Origin: Nansenia antarctica | Lineage: Eukaryota; Chordata; Actinopteri; Argentiniformes; Microstomatidae | Direction: 5' to 3' | DNA length: 64,000 nucleotides | Assembly (NCBI GenBank): GCA_963989245.1 | Contig: OZ022339.1 | Coordinates: 15,546,758-15,610,757, forward strand | Part shown: positions 39,239 through 52,796 of the stretch, piece by piece | Layout: each line of letters starts with the position of its first letter | Numbering within the stretch: position 1 is the first letter of the stretch | The notes under the pieces: generated by a model | What the model was told of the DNA's origin: nothing | The model's database searches: none | Seen by the model: only the letters and a program-made list of their open reading frames with translations | Position numbers and translations under genes: made by a program

Positions 39239-42200
39239 TTTGTGTGTGTGTGTGTGTGTGTGTGGGAGGGGGACTGGGACGGAGATGAAGACAGATAATC
39301 CAATGAAATTCATTATCATCTCCTTTTGTATCACTAACCCCCATTGTAACAGTGTGGTGGATCTGCCATTGCAGTAAACAAGGCTTGAGTGGCAGGTATG
39401 GTTGTCTGACTTCCAAATCACTTAGGCATCCCTTCTATTAACCTAGCATGTAAATAAATACCGATTTTAATTTCCATAGAGTCACGCGACAAGGTGACAG
39501 TCGTCAAAGACATCAAACAGCATACTCTGGGGCACGTGAGCTCAGCCGCCGTCAAAACCTGGCCTAGGATAGGTGCTGACACCTAGAGCAGGGTGCAAAA
39601 AAAAGACAAAATGTCATTTCTTCAGAAACAATTAGCGGATGAGCCCTCGGATTTGGTACCAGCGAGTCTCCCGGCTGTCTAATCCTCTGACTAGGGGTGC
39701 CATCGCTGGCGTGGCGTGGCACGCACGCTCTCTATTCCTCCTCTGAACGTTCCAGAAGCCTCAGAGTCCGTGTCAGACACAGCTGGAGGCTCTGCGCGGT
39801 GGAGAGAGAGAGATACTGCACAGGGAAACTCCTCTGAATTAGATGTGATGCAGAAATCTCTGTTTTCTTACAGAGAAACATATCCCCTGTTGCCAGTTTT
39901 GAAATGGTGAAGAAGAATATCAGTTTGTAAACCACAGAAGGCAAATATCTTGGGCTATAATGTGATGTGATTGTTATGCTTTAATTGAAAGTGGAAAAAC
40001 TAGAAAATTAGTGCACCTCAAATGGATGTTATTCAAGTTATTATTGACATCCATTTTATATAAGAAGGCAGCTTGCTGACGAAACATTTGTTAAAGTAAT
40101 TTGCATTCTTACTGTCACATAAACATAATAACCATAATAGGGTAACTGGTCCATTGTCCTGGTGATATGGTAACCAATTCAGACATGTTGGACCAGTTGT
40201 TTTTAAGATACACATGTCTATTGTTTCAATTCCCCTTGAATTTATCTCTAAAGTCATATTGGATATTGTCACATATGTCGACAACACAACAACACATACT
40301 GTATTAAAAAGCTGATGGGTCTGATGAAAAGGTCCCCAGGTAGGGTAATGTCATTTTTCAGTTCTTTCTAGATTATAAAAGGGCATAATATTATTGTAAG
40401 CTTTCAAATGATGTGTCATACATTGAAACAAGTTGAAGAAGTTATGCATATTTGAATGTTGATACCCCCCAAATCAACAAACCGAGGAATTCAGACTCAA
40501 AGTTTTCACAGACACTTTTTTTTTTTTACCTGGTTACCTCCACCACAACCACTCTCCCAGGACAACCACTCCCCCATTACACTACCTGTCATTATCTACC
40601 TGTCAGTGGGGTTGTCAGCTAACCCTCAGGAAACAAACTTGCAGGGCTGACATGTTTAAATTGTTAAATAATAATAATAATAATAATAATTCAAGATTCA
40701 TTACGTTTTTATTGCTGTGTGTGCCAAAGGTTTATTACATCCCATTATACAAGTACAAGAGAGTAACATTCTTATGGCTTCAGTTTTCGTCGACATTGCA
40801 GTGGCAAGAGAAAACTAAATGGCAAAAGGAAACAATAATACGGTGTGTGCATGTGTATGCATTTACCATTATAGTCCATAATGCGTCTTGTGGGATTTAC
40901 TAGTAAACACTGACTCAGCTTAGCATGTAACTCAGTACGCTAGTTAACAAACGAACACTTTTGGCTATGGCATGTAACTCACCCGTTTGGCTATGTGTCA
41001 GTGTTTACTAGGCTAGCCACACAGGTGTTAGCTTGTTAGCTAGCTTGTTAGAGATATAATAGATTATAGAAAAGGTAAATGCTTTTGTAATGAATGGTAA
41101 TGTTGTGGAAATAAAAAAGAATGATTCATTCACAAACTGCACATCACTCATATTTGTAGATTGTAGCTATGGCATGTAACTCGCCACATAGTTAACTAAC
41201 ACGTTTGGCTATGGTATGTAACTCACTGTCGGTGTGTCGGCAACACACATGCAAACTTGCAAAGCTTAGTAAAGAACGCATGTAACTCACTTAGCCAAAA
41301 ACAAAGCAGAAGGTGACCACAGTCCCGTGAGTAGTATATTGATCGACAAAACTTTCTCTGTGGATAAAGTCCTTGATAGCAATGTCCTCTTGTCAACAAA
41401 CAGACATGAGCCTATGGCTATTTATGAGGATGTAGGTCAGGTGTACCGAAGGGGTACACGTCCTCTCAAAAATACGAATACTACCCCCACCCAAGTTAGC
41501 TAACAAACTGTAGGTATTTAGTGAATGTAAAACAGTTGGTTATGATATTGAGTGGGTTCATCGCTTCAATTTTTGTCATATGCAAAGAACGGGAAAACAA
41601 TTATTTTCACAACAAGACTTTGTTTTGCTCGATTGCGAGGTTTCACAATTCCCGACATGCGAACCTTTTCACCAAGCCGTGACACATATTTTTAGCGACA
41701 TAAGAAAGTTCAAGAGGTTTGCGACACCCCATTGGGACACTCAAACGTGTTGACTAGACGTCATTTCTGTCGATCGACAGATGTCAGCTGTGTTGATTGA
41801 CAAAGCATCAATTAACCTTTACGTGATACAGCGGCTTTGTCTTACCTCCATATTGCCTACACACAGTGTGCCATGACATGGATTTCTCTCCCTTTGTCCC
41901 AAGTCATCACAGCGTCTTTCCCCATCACTCTCCAGGCTAAGGAACGTCCCCTCCTCTCGCCACACTTGAAGTGCCAACGATAATGTTATAATTTGCCAGG
42001 GCAATTGGACACTCTTAATTGAGTCGATTATGTGCTCTCTCATAGAGATGAACCCTCTGGAGTGACTGAAGGGATGGAGAGATTGAAGGAACAGAGAGAG
42101 CGAGATGGAGGGATGAAGAGAGGGAGGCTGTTCATCACAGAGGAAGAGAGACATGAGATATGACTGCTAGGAGCCCTGAGCAGAGGTGTGTGTGTGTTTG

Positions 42201-42780
42201 TGTGAGTGTGTGTTTGTGTGTGTGCGTGCGTGCGTACGTACGTGCATGCGTGTTATGGATGGTGTTCGGGGCTAGCATAGCTTCAGGGGTGTTGGGGAAT
42301 CGAGAGGGTGACCGGAGGGTGGGAGTGTGTGTAGATATCACAGTGCAGCCAGTGTAATAGACACAGACACACACTACATCTGAAGTTAATCCAATCAGGA
42401 GGAGACGCCGCGCTTTCATCCGTAGAAGACACACAAACATAAGGTCAAGAGCAGCTTGTATTAGCGCTATGATGTCAGAGGGAAGTGCCGTTGATAATTG
42501 ACTTTCAAAGGGAAGGAGAGAAAGGAAGCGATAAAGAGAGAAAGGCCTGAACAGTCCAGACAAGGAGATGTAAAACAAATACAGTGTTAGTATCTTTTGT
42601 TGCACACAGGGACCACATTATCTGCTGTTAGAAGCCAATGGGTTCACAGGAACAGTAAAAGGTTGCTATCCTCTATATCTGCAGCCAGGCTGAAAGAGGT
42701 AACATACATGTAGGGGAGAGAGGGATGACATTATACAGTATGTTTGCATCATTTTGTTTCTGTTGACTCGCCCAAGTTGA
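38371..42780. other. intergenic, microsatellite-rich
   Basis: No gene. Arrays: (CA)n about 38908-38932 and 39011-39066, (TG)n about 39180-39265, poly-T about 40516-40528, (aat)n about 40667-40690, (TG)n-type at about 42186-42250. Repeated 'gctatggcatgtaactc' motifs recur at about 40970, 41170 and 41215. The rest is unassigned. Confidence 0.45.
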
Positions 42781-42784
42781 ATTG

Positions 42785-43230
42785 TTAAGTAAGTAAGTAA
42801 ACGTTTATTTATATAGCACCCTTCCCAGCACGGATGCACAGGGTGCTTTACATATAAAATAAAAATATACAAAAGTGCAAATTCGAAACATCAATGATTA
42901 AAAACAGAAAGGAGACAACATAAACAGGAACAATAAGAAGGCTAAAATTGACTGCCGGCCTGTCTGAACAGATGTGTCTTTAGTTGCCGCTTAAAAATGT
43001 GTTCTGAAGGAGCGGCTCTCAGGTCATGGGGGAGGGCATTCCAAAGCTTTGGGACCGTCACCTCAAACGCTCTGTCCCCTTTTGTTCGAAGTCTGGTCCT
43101 AGGCACGACCAGGAGCTCCTAGTCGGAGGACCTTAGTGACCGGGTGGATGAGATCCGAGATGTAGGCGGGGGCTTGGCCATGAAGGGCTCTGAAAGCGAA
43201 CACCAGTACATGTAATTTAGTCCATTAACA
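42785..43230 (-). mobile_element. decayed LINE 3' end (RT C-terminus)
   Basis: On the minus strand the frame reads FRALHGQAPAYISDLIHPVT then, after a frameshift and stop, DRAFEVTVPKLWNALPHDLR followed by AAPSEHIFKRQLKTHLFRQA and a stop. This is the typical C-terminus of fish L2-type LINE proteins. The 3' tail 'agcacccttcccag...gtgctttacat' ends in (taag)n at about 42788. Confidence 0.7.
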
Positions 43231-43298
43231 CTAAAGGCTTAATTTGTGTCTGGGAAAAATCTCAAGGCTTTCCGAATGAGGTGAGAAGAAAGACTGGG

Positions 43299-43565
43299 AG
43301 ACTAGTTTTTATTTTGAAACACAGAAATACATTTCAAAGTTGTTGAAAATCACAACACAAACTCGCTAGTCAAGCCAAAATACTGAAACGCAATGGATTT
43401 GGTGAGTAATCCCGACTGCTACCTAGCTAACTATAACTCTACTTTACATACAAAACAAGCTGTGTCAGTTGACTAGCCAGTGTGTCATAGATTTTCAACA
43501 ACGCTGAAATGTATTTACATTTTTTCGAAATGAAAGTCTGAACATGAAATCGGATGCCGACTTGC
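43299..43565. mobile_element. palindromic MITE, copy 1
   Basis: The left arm contains 'tttttattttgaaacac' and 'actcgctagtcaagc'; the right arm contains 'gttgactagccagtgtgtca' and 'gctgaaatgtatttacat', its inverse complement. It is homologous to 59427-59771. The outer ends are degraded here. Confidence 0.7.
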
Positions 43566-44550
43566 GGCCCAATTGACCAGACCGTGTCGCGTACAGTTTC
43601 GCTTACAGTAAACAGGGAACATTCTAATCAAGCACATGCCATAACAGCTGGAGATGCATGTTCTGTAGGGTACCAATGTGCTTCTAAGAGGCAAACATAT
43701 CAACACACGCTAATGGTGTGGCTCTCCTAGACGACACAGCTCCACACATGAGCGAATGTAACATTCACAAAAAGGACTATTTACTTTTTTCATTTCCCTG
43801 TGTATCTGTGAGGCAAAGGAGCACAGGGGCATTTTGTATGAAAACAGGGCCTGGGCCTAATGTTCCATGAAGACCATGGTGAATTCATATTGATGGGAAT
43901 GGAGCTTCTGAAGCCCAACAGCCATGATTTTTTCATAAGCCGCGGGGAACAAGAAGTCAGTCAGCTGACAGGTGCTAACGCCGCCAATAGTGCCGTGGAT
44001 AAGAGATGGGACATGCAAAAGAAAGAAAGAGAGAGAGAGAGAGAGCATGGCTGGCTTCTGTTTCCAAAACGCTTTTTCATCGTAGAAACATTGTTGCTTC
44101 TGCTCCTCTGCGTGGTGTGTGAGCTCTCTTCTCTCCCTCTGCACCCGGCTCTGTTTGTCTCTCTAGCTGCAGAGGATTTTTACGACGGAGCCTGTGTGTG
44201 TAAACACCAGAATGCATGTCAAATATGATGAGTCTTGATAGCTGTAAAACATACCCAAAGACTGCTCCTCACTTATTATCTGCAACGAGAGCCCTGGGGC
44301 TACGTCTGCATCCTGCTGCCTTCCCTGCTCGCACGTCAGGGCCACGGGTCCCTCTCTGGAAAGCATTGATTATTTTGGCATGAGCAAAGGAGAAGGCGAG
44401 GTGCGAAAAAAAAAGAAATACAAAATAAAAAAATCAGGGAAAATAAATATTTTTGTGTGCAGTTTGCAGCCGCAAGAAAAATGTGAGCACATTGGGGGAA
44501 ATAAAGATGATGGATTCGCTGGCTGGTGTGCGTGCGTGTGTGCTCGTGTG
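43566..44550. other. intergenic DNA
   Basis: No gene recognised. A short (GA)n lies at about 44028-44045. ORFs here show no family features. Confidence 0.4.
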
Positions 44551-44806
44551 TGTGTTTGTGTCTGTCGTGTGTGTGTGTGTGTGTGTGTGTGTGTTAGTCA
44601 CAGGTCTCCTGTGAGGGTCCGACTGCCAACCTGGGGCCATGCCTGTGCTCCTCCACTCAACTTTACTGCCTTCATTTGGGTTGACGAATGGCTGGCTGCC
44701 TTATCAGACCCTCTTCCTGTAGGCTCAAGTGGCTCCCAGGAGCCTCACAGTGCCCGCAGCCTCCGTCACTCACACACACACACACACACACACACAGAGA
44801 CACACT

Positions 44807-44838
<32 letters not shown>

Positions 44839-44864
44839 CACACTCACACTCACATTCACACTCA

Positions 44865-44914
<50 letters not shown>

Positions 44915-44940
44915 GACACACACACACACACACACAGGAG
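44551..44940 (+). repeat. (TG)n and (CA)n/(CTCACA)n arrays
   Basis: TG array at about 44557-44594; CA array with CTCACA hexamers at about 44768-44937. Long His-Thr ORFs across this are composition artefacts. Confidence 0.9.
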
Positions 44941-45229
44941 GGATGAGGGGAGTGAAGGGGGCTGGTGCTATGGCACCTGAAGGCTCGGGGGGGAGGGGGG
45001 TGGGGAGAGTGGAGCAACAGTGTGGACCTCCAGGGCCAGCGGCCCCCGTCTCCACACAGCTAGGCAGCCACGGAGGCTCCTGTCTGGGGCATACACAGCA
45101 GCCCCGGCCTGCACAGCTCAGCACACATCCATCAGGCAGATATTACAGTAATCTAGAGGTGATGCATTAGCCTGGATGCCAGGGGGACGGTGTTGCATTT
45201 GTGATGGATCCCTCCAGCTCCGCTGCCTT

Positions 45230-45720
45230 TGTCACGGGGGCCTCTGAACAATTCGGCGCAGCTAACAGCTAACCCTTTTCTGCTTATGCCGTTATTTGAA
45301 TTTATACAGAGGTAATGCGCGCAGTATTTTATTCTTAATCACACTGCCCAAAGGATTGAGACATATTTCCCGCCCAAGTTAGTGCTACAAAGTTGCACGC
45401 TCTTATGAAAGCAATACATTACTTATGCACTTAGGCGAGCCGAAGAGGAGAGATGGAGGTACCCTAGCAGTGCTTGTGGTGTGTTTATAAGGCTATATTA
45501 GTGCCTTCGCTGATGTCTTGACGCGGCTTATGCCATCAATTATGACAAAGACTCTATCTTAGCTTACATAAATCCCACTTTACGGTTATTATGAATCCGA
45601 TTTATTTGCTCCAGTTATGTTTATTATTGCTTTTTATGGTTTATATTCTGTCTAAAATGCCATCAACGATTCTACGGCGCATGTGTTTCGGAAAGGATGG
45701 AAACCCTTTATGAGGTTGTG
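45230..45720. other. candidate conserved non-coding element
   Basis: Low-repeat, balanced-composition DNA with no ORF. It contains several short motifs such as 'catcaattatgacaaag', 'ttattattgctttttatggt' and 'tttatggt' typical of homeobox and Hox/Cdx-like sites. This style is common in developmental enhancer deserts. Purely inferential. Confidence 0.25.
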
Positions 45721-46817
45721 AGTGCCAATAAACAAGACAACCCAAGCTTTTGGGTACATCTTTAATGTTTTATGTATGTATGATGAATTCAATAGTTTAG
45801 CTCCATTTCAAGGCCAATCGTTGAGTGTTGACAGTAGTTCACATAGTCAGAGACACATCCAGAACAGACAGAGAGGCTCCCACTTGGGGAGCTGTACTGT
45901 CTGGCTGTTTACCTGATAGACAGACCAGGGCAGGGAGAATGGAAACATTGTCTTGGCAGGACCATCACTCCTCTCTGGAGCGCAGAAGGTGTGTGCGTGT
46001 GTGCGTGTGTGCGTGCGTGCGTGTGTGTCTGTGCGTGTGTGTGTGTGTGTGAGAGCATGTACAACCCAGCAGCAGTCGTCCCGTCATCTGGACAGAGTAA
46101 TCCTGCTGGTTTGTAGGGACTGTCAGAGGTGTGGTGTGGGAGCTAAGGCCCAGTGCTCTCTCTGTGGGATCTGTCTGGGTCACCATGAAAGGCAGACACC
46201 AGAAATGACAACAGATGGGATGCTATCCTAAAGCAACGTCCAACCAACGCTAGTATTAGGAACAGTTTAAAGTAAATGTGTTTCTGCAGACCAACGAGTT
46301 CTATGTGCACGTATTATCTGTGCTGAAGTATTATGTCAAAAACTGAAGACGCGTGGCATGAGTTACGTGAATTACAAGATACGTTACAGAGTTAATTGTA
46401 GCTTGCGTGGTTATAAGCCAGTATGAGGCATTCACTTTGAGCGGCCTTTTGTATTTATCTGCCAGTATAGTTAGCTAATACTTTCACAAAGAACGTGTCT
46501 GTTGCTTTTCAGCGAACGTTCTGCTTACAAGGCGGGGTGAGTGCGATGTTGTTCATCAAAATGCACGCAATGATACCCAGATTTCTGAAATGTCGGATTT
46601 GAAAAAAGAAACTATTTGCCAGGTGTAAATGGGCAGAAGGTGTGGATTTCCTGCTCTCTCCATCCTATGCCTAGCTGTCTCCACTCTGAGTGTGTCTTTG
46701 ATAGCAGTCATACTGTGAGACAGACAGGCCTGCGCCAAGATGATGGCATCAAAAAGGGCCGACTGACAGTTACTGTCTGACAGCCGTCTCCTTCCTAAAC
46801 ACACTCCTGGTCCCCTG

Positions 46818-46822
<5 letters not shown>

Positions 46823-46875
<53 letters not shown>

Positions 46876-46901
46876 CTGTCTCTCTCTCTCTTTTCTGTGT
46901 T

Positions 46902-46982
<81 letters not shown>
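46823..46982 (+). repeat. (CT)n microsatellite, two blocks
   Basis: Two CT arrays separated by 'ttttctgtgtttcggt'. Confidence 0.95.
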
Positions 46983-46987
<5 letters not shown>

Positions 46988-47300
46988 CCATCTCCCTGTC
47001 AGGAGAAAGTAAGGAGATGGAGAGATGAAGAGGCAGACGTCTTAAACCAGCACCTGTTATTATGAGGTGTTGTTGTGGTTGTCGTTTATACAGTTTTAGA
47101 GGGGAATCAATACTTTGACACATTGTTCTGTACCACAAGAACATCTACAGTACCTACTAACTTTGAATTTATTCTGACCTTGACTATTTTATGCTTCCAT
47201 TGGCACAAAGGACAAATGACCTGTTTTGCTTTTGTAGTTCGCTTACCTGTTGATACATTTTTTATTTTTTTTTTAAATCCTAAATGTCAGTCTAGTTTGC

Positions 47301-47303
<3 letters not shown>

Positions 47304-47350
<47 letters not shown>
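47304..47350 (+). repeat. (AC)n microsatellite
   Basis: AC array followed by degenerate CTCACA units. Confidence 0.9.
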
Positions 47351-47354
<4 letters not shown>

Positions 47355-47427
47355 ACTCACACTCACACGCACACACATGCTCTGCTCTGGATTTCTCTGA
47401 TTGTCAGTGTTTCGTAAGCCTCAGTTA

Positions 47428-48044
47428 AGCCCAGTTTATGCTCCTGCGTAAAATCGACGGCGTAGGCTACGGCGTAGCCTTGCGTAGCCTACGTAGCCTT
47501 GCGTAGCCTACGGCATAGATTAACGCGCACCTCTCCAAAAATGTAAGTATGCGTCAGTTTCTACGCAACCGTAAGCTCTGTGATTGGTCCGCTTGGTAGC
47601 ACATGATTCCGACAAGATTCCGACTCTCTCGTCGGCCAAAATGCGGAAGCCATGACAGAAATGTCATTTACTTTTTCTGTAATTACTTATTAATAAAGAT
47701 TTGAAAAATTATGATAACCATCGTATTATCTTAGTTTAATGTCATTTCAATGCATCATATAACTTTTATTTACAACAAGCATAACAAAAAAATCGCTATT
47801 ATGCCGCTATGAGTACACCGACCGTCGGCATTGTCAGAATGATAGCGATAGCAGAAGGAGGTAAACATCAGTACCTACCCTAACCGGAAGAGGCACAGCA
47901 CAGGGGCATAGAAAACACACTGCCACCTAGCGATGTGACGGTGTAATTGCAGAGCGGCCTACGCAGAAGTGTAAAGTGCGAGACCCCTTACGTAGGCTAC
48001 GGCGTAGACGCGCGTAAATTCGACGCAGAAGCTTAAATCGGCCT
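47428..48044. mobile_element. 617-bp MITE with TTA target duplication (PIF/Harbinger-like)
   Basis: Left agcccagtttatgctcctgc and right-end complement aggccgatttaagcttctgc are imperfect inverted repeats extending about 35 nt. TTA flanks both ends (47425-47427 and 48045-48047), the target of PIF/Harbinger elements. Subterminal 'gcgtaggctacg'-type palindromes are repeated several times at both ends. No transposase. Confidence 0.75.
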
Positions 48045-48237
48045 TTAGACTGGCTGTCATCTGACCATACCAACCCCTGTACTCTATCAGTTGGCACACT
48101 TAAATGACTAGAGTTTATATTCAATCACGGGCGAGTTGTGCTAACCTTCCACCAAGGTACCAAGGTAAGGGAATCTGCTATTGAAACCCCCAAAGTGAAA
48201 AACACCTCCAAAACCCCTCCTCTTTAGGAAGGCCTTA

Positions 48238-48297
48238 GTTTCAGATTGTCCCTTGTTGTCCCCTTGTTGTCCCTTGTTGTCCCTTGTTGTCCCTGCC
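48238..48297 (+). repeat. short tandem 'gttgtcccctt' repeat
   Basis: Four to five units of about 11-12 bp (cccttgttgtc). Confidence 0.8.
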
Positions 48298-48539
48298 CTT
48301 TTAGTGTCAGCTGTGTTTTTGTTTTCATTACTTTTTATTGCTCTCACTGTAGCACTATTATGATTATTATGATGCTTATTGTTATTGTTGTTGTTATTGT
48401 TATAATTATCGTTATTATTATAATTATTAATAATATTAATACTAGTCAGCATGGGTTTCAGACTTGGATGCATTTTCTTTGTTGAAATCAGCTTTATGAG
48501 GAAATGTAGAGATTTAAGGCAACACATTACTGCAAACTA

Positions 48540-49440
48540 CTAAACCCATTAATTATTGACCAATGAGGAAGCATTTTATATATTAGTATAAATACTTTAA
48601 TTTAATTTCCATACTTTGACAAACACACAGGACTACTATGACATGTGGATAAGCAGACTAATAACTATAACAGGATGATAATGCATTACATGACTCGATA
48701 TTGAAAATTGAACATTATTCTTGATTTACCATCCAGATGTGGCGTTGTGGGGACAGAATGAAATCTCCATATCAGTCTTAATCTGCAGCCGGGTGCTTGA
48801 TGTGTTTGGTTAGGTTTTATGCGTGTTTACCGAGAATGTAATTACCACTTTTGGACATGCAGCTGTTTGAGAAACAGATTTGATGGCTCACAAAGTCATT
48901 GCCAAAAAAGAATGCATGCTCCCTCAATGCTTAATTTGTCAATTATCATATTGTGATTACATTTCCTTTTATCGCCATTAGCAACAGCATTCTCACCATC
49001 GGTTTGTGTTAGGTCACTAACTCCTCATACATTCCACTATCTGGAATAAAAAATGTACCAAAGGATTAATTTAAATCACTATGGTATGCCTGGATTCTAT
49101 TCCCCAATTTAACTAATAAAGTGTACAAATGAGTCATGGCGGACGAATACATAATTCATAATTAAATTACTGCTTGATGGAGTGGAATTTATTAATTGTG
49201 AAGACACATGTGCCGCCATTAATACACTAATTAATCTCTGAGTTTTTCTTTCAGCTCTTTATTGGCACATTGCTCACTGGACTGTAGTCCGCTGCTGGGC
49301 CTGGTTACTAAGTTGTGGTAACACATTGTTACAACAAATTATCCACATACACGGAGAGGGCAGACGCTAAGTGATGGCCACAATATGCATTTGCCTTTAA
49401 AACTTAAGGGGGGAGTTGAATTTATTGAGGGTGTCACATG
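48540..49440. other. candidate conserved non-coding element(s)
   Basis: About 900 bp free of obvious repeats. It has many homeodomain core sites (taattac, aattaa, ctaattaatc) and blocks such as 'tttatcgccattagcaac' and 'agctctttattggcac'. No ORF. This fits the style of vertebrate enhancer deserts. Inference only. Confidence 0.3.
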
Positions 49441-49520
49441 GCTTCAGTGAGTAATTTTTTCCAACACCCCCTCAGACCCGAGATGCTAATGCAATCCAGA
49501 GCTGCAGGGGGAGCTGTCCT

Positions 49521-49621
<101 letters not shown>

Positions 49622-49815
49622 GTTTACTGATGCCTTCATTATTACAGCTAGATGTTCCTATCTACGATTAACTTAATTAAGGGTAAATTTTTGTGCCGTA
49701 TCTGATCATGTCATGGCCCCACAGGTCTCTAGGTCCTGGCCTCTTGAACCTCTTGGGCACCCTTAGTGTTTACTTCCTCAGACTCCTACTGTCTCCTGTA
49801 CTCCCTGTTGACTCC

Positions 49816-49954
49816 TGGGGGGTATTCCATCAACGTCACTAAAGAAAAATCCATACATATTTTGATAAGTCTTGCGAGACTATTTAGAAATCTCACAGGA
49901 TTTATCCAAATAAGCCTGGATTGTCCTTTAGCGACGTGGCTGAAATACCCCCCA
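49816..49954. mobile_element. 139-bp 'GGGGGTATT' MITE, complete copy
   Basis: Left tggggggtattccatcaacg and right-end complement tggggggtatttcagccacg are inverted repeats, continued by 'tca/tcg' and 'ctaaag'. The interior has 'aataagcctg'. A partial relative is in comtd1 intron 4. Confidence 0.8.
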
Positions 49955-51777
49955 GTACACACGCTGAGAGGCTCTCTGGCCAAAGGCCACATTCCGTCAG
50001 AGCAGCTGGTGGTAATAACTTATCACACTATGGGACACAAACACATTCACTTGATGCTAATATTGTTCAATCATCAGAATGGGAATAACAAACTATCATA
50101 TTGTGTTATGTTTGTCCTAAGCAGTAGACCATCATACTGAATCTTCTTACGGTTATTGAACTTGACTTTTTCTTTATAAGCTGACCCCCCTCACCTGTCA
50201 GTAACATGACCACTACTACCATCGTTTTTTTTGTTAACACTATTCTTGACTAGATGGCTATATACCGTAGAATGACTGTTATATATGACATACAGACTAC
50301 ATACAATTCGAAAAAAACACTATCACGAATGCTGTCAAATTGTAATGGCGTCTGAAGATGACCGTTTATGACAACTGACTCCACACAGTCATGACATAGA
50401 CACGTTTTAAAGTAAACGGACAGTCTACAGTCGGTTTTTATAGGCGGACCCTGTTAGTGGCTTTGACAGAGGGTTCAAGTCAAGTGTAACCCATATTTCT
50501 GCCCTTCACACTACCCACGAGTGCTCCCTCAAGACAAACAAGGGCCTAGCTCTTTTTAACGGCCCGGATAATAACAGCGCCTTTAGCATCCACAAGAAAT
50601 CTCCCATTATCTATTGATTCAGTCTCACCCAGCATCTGGGTGACTTACGCCTCCCTCTAATTCCCATTACCAGGGAACACTGCAGCCTTATCAAGGGAAA
50701 CAATAAGCTGCTTGTCAGGGGAGGCCAGAAAATATGAGGAAGCATCTGCCCTGCTTAGAGGAACTCATGACTGGGTTGAAAAAGAACCCTCTCTCCCTCC
50801 CTCCCTCCCTCCCTCCCTCCCTCCCTCCCTCCCCCCTCCCACCACCCCCCACCCTCTCAATCCTCCCAGTGACCTCTGGGTCTAATGCGGGGTGGGTGGA
50901 TGGTGGTGGCACGTGGAATGCTAAGGTAAATCGGAAAATGGAAATCGGCTCATTTCACAAGGGGGCAGGGTTTTGAGCAGGGTGGAGGGGGGGTAGGTGG
51001 AGGTGCAGATGGAGATGAGGGGAGGGCAACCCCCCCCCCCCCCCCCCCCCCCCCCCCAAAAAAAAGAAACCTAACTAGAAGCCCGGCTCCTGGACTATAA
51101 ACCTGTCACAGAGATATGTCTCTGCCGATGATGGCATCCGATTCTTTCCACCCCCCCCCCTCCTCCTCCTCGCTGGCCGTTATCTCCTTCCTCCCTGGTA
51201 TGTCTGTGCTCTTTAAGACAAAGGGTAATAAAGCTATAAATTGTGTGTCCTGCAGAAGGTATGGACATTCTGTCTATGCTACGCCTTGCAAGAGCTGCCA
51301 TAAAGCACCCTCAAAGTCACAGATAAAGATTTACAGTTATTTAACATCCTCCTCTTCCCTTAAATCACTGTGATAAGAGAATTAAGTGATGGCTATAGGT
51401 CCTTTGTCCTTAGTCTATTGATTTCTTCTGCCCCTCAGTAGGATTCTGAACATTATAATTATTGAGTCCAGCCATTTGATTCTGGTTTACAGAGTAGAAG
51501 AGGCGCCCTCGCTTCGATTCTAACACAGTTAATACAAAAGGCACCCGTTTTTTTCAATTTGGTAATGGGCTTCCAATTATGCTTCATTTACCTCGTTTGC
51601 CCAACAAATGGTTTATCTGAGGCCTCTGTGCTATAAACAGCATCATGGGTCGCCGTGACAAACCCCTCCGAGCACCCTCTCTTTCTGCCCTATAGGTCAT
51701 GTGGTCGTCAGTGATGATGTCCTCTCTAGATAAATGAGTTATATCACACGCACACACACACACGCACACACACACAC

Positions 51778-51851
<74 letters not shown>

Positions 51852-52330
51852 GGGCGCCACAGACAAAGACTTCCCAATCAGATAAAAAAACACGGCAACC
51901 AAACTAAAGTAAAAAATATTAGAACAACTATGAACCATATAGACATAATCTTTATGTTCCTACATACTCCTATACTACAAGTCTTCTCAGCGTCAGCTTA
52001 CACTCCTGCCAACCGATATACAGTCCGATACAGTGGACGTGTCGACCCTGGGCTTGTGGACAAAGTACGACTGAGTGTTATTGGGGCTGGCATTTGACAT
52101 GTGCTCAATCTCCCATAGACATTAACTCTATCTGACGCCTGATCGATACACGTCACTGTAGCCGTAGAGGCTCCGGGGTGTCGGTTGAGGAGTCAGTTGA
52201 TTGATTCTCTGTGTTTTCTGTCGTCCCATAGGAGGTAATTGTCATTGTCCGACTACTCTGTCTGCTGAGAGAGTGTAGGACTGTCTCTAGACCGTTGTGT
52301 TTCCTTCTGCCTACGTTGGAAGAAACCTTG
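49955..52330. other. intergenic DNA with simple repeats
   Basis: No gene. It contains (CCCT)n at about 50791-50834, poly-C at about 51029-51057, and a long (AC)n at about 51749-51849. The 51190-51640 part is low-repeat and ORF-free and could hold non-coding regulatory DNA. Confidence 0.45.
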
Positions 52331-52796
52331 AGGGTGTGTTCTCACTAGAACATTTGCTTCACTCGAAACGGAGTTTAGGATAAAGTTCGCTTTGCTCTGC
52401 GTCGTTTGGAGCTGTGAGAACGCGTATTCGAAGTCGCTCCCGCAGCAAAGAACCGACGGATGCTCCGCTTGAAAAGGGTGGTTTCGCTTCGGTTAGAAAC
52501 GACGCATCCATCACTTTGCTTCGCTTCGCTTTTGGTGAGAACGCTGCTCGAGGCAGTCCATAGGAACACAACAGCGCATGCGTGTTGATCTGGACAAGAG
52601 CGAGACGAACAGGCAATTCTCTATTTTTCTGACCAATCAACTACCACGTCTGTTGCTTCGATTGCGTATGTTACTTCGTTTACATAAAGGGCTGTGAGAA
52701 CGCAAATCAGAGAAATAATTTATGCAACAATGTTGCGAACTCATCCACTTGCTCCGGGGTCTCGATTCTGACTTTCATGTGAGAACATGACCTAAG
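52331..52796. mobile_element. TIR element 'GTTCTCAC' family, copy 2
   Basis: Clearly homologous to 9417-9830 over its full length, including both ends. It carries an extra block 'ctttgcttcgcttcgctttt' and 'ggtgagaacgctgctcg' at about 52513-52553. Confidence 0.75.

Noticed and set aside
44380..45170. ORFs of 150-188 codons with His-Thr and Cys-Val runs
   Set aside because: Dominated by (CA)n/(TG)n microsatellites; non-repeat parts show no domain.
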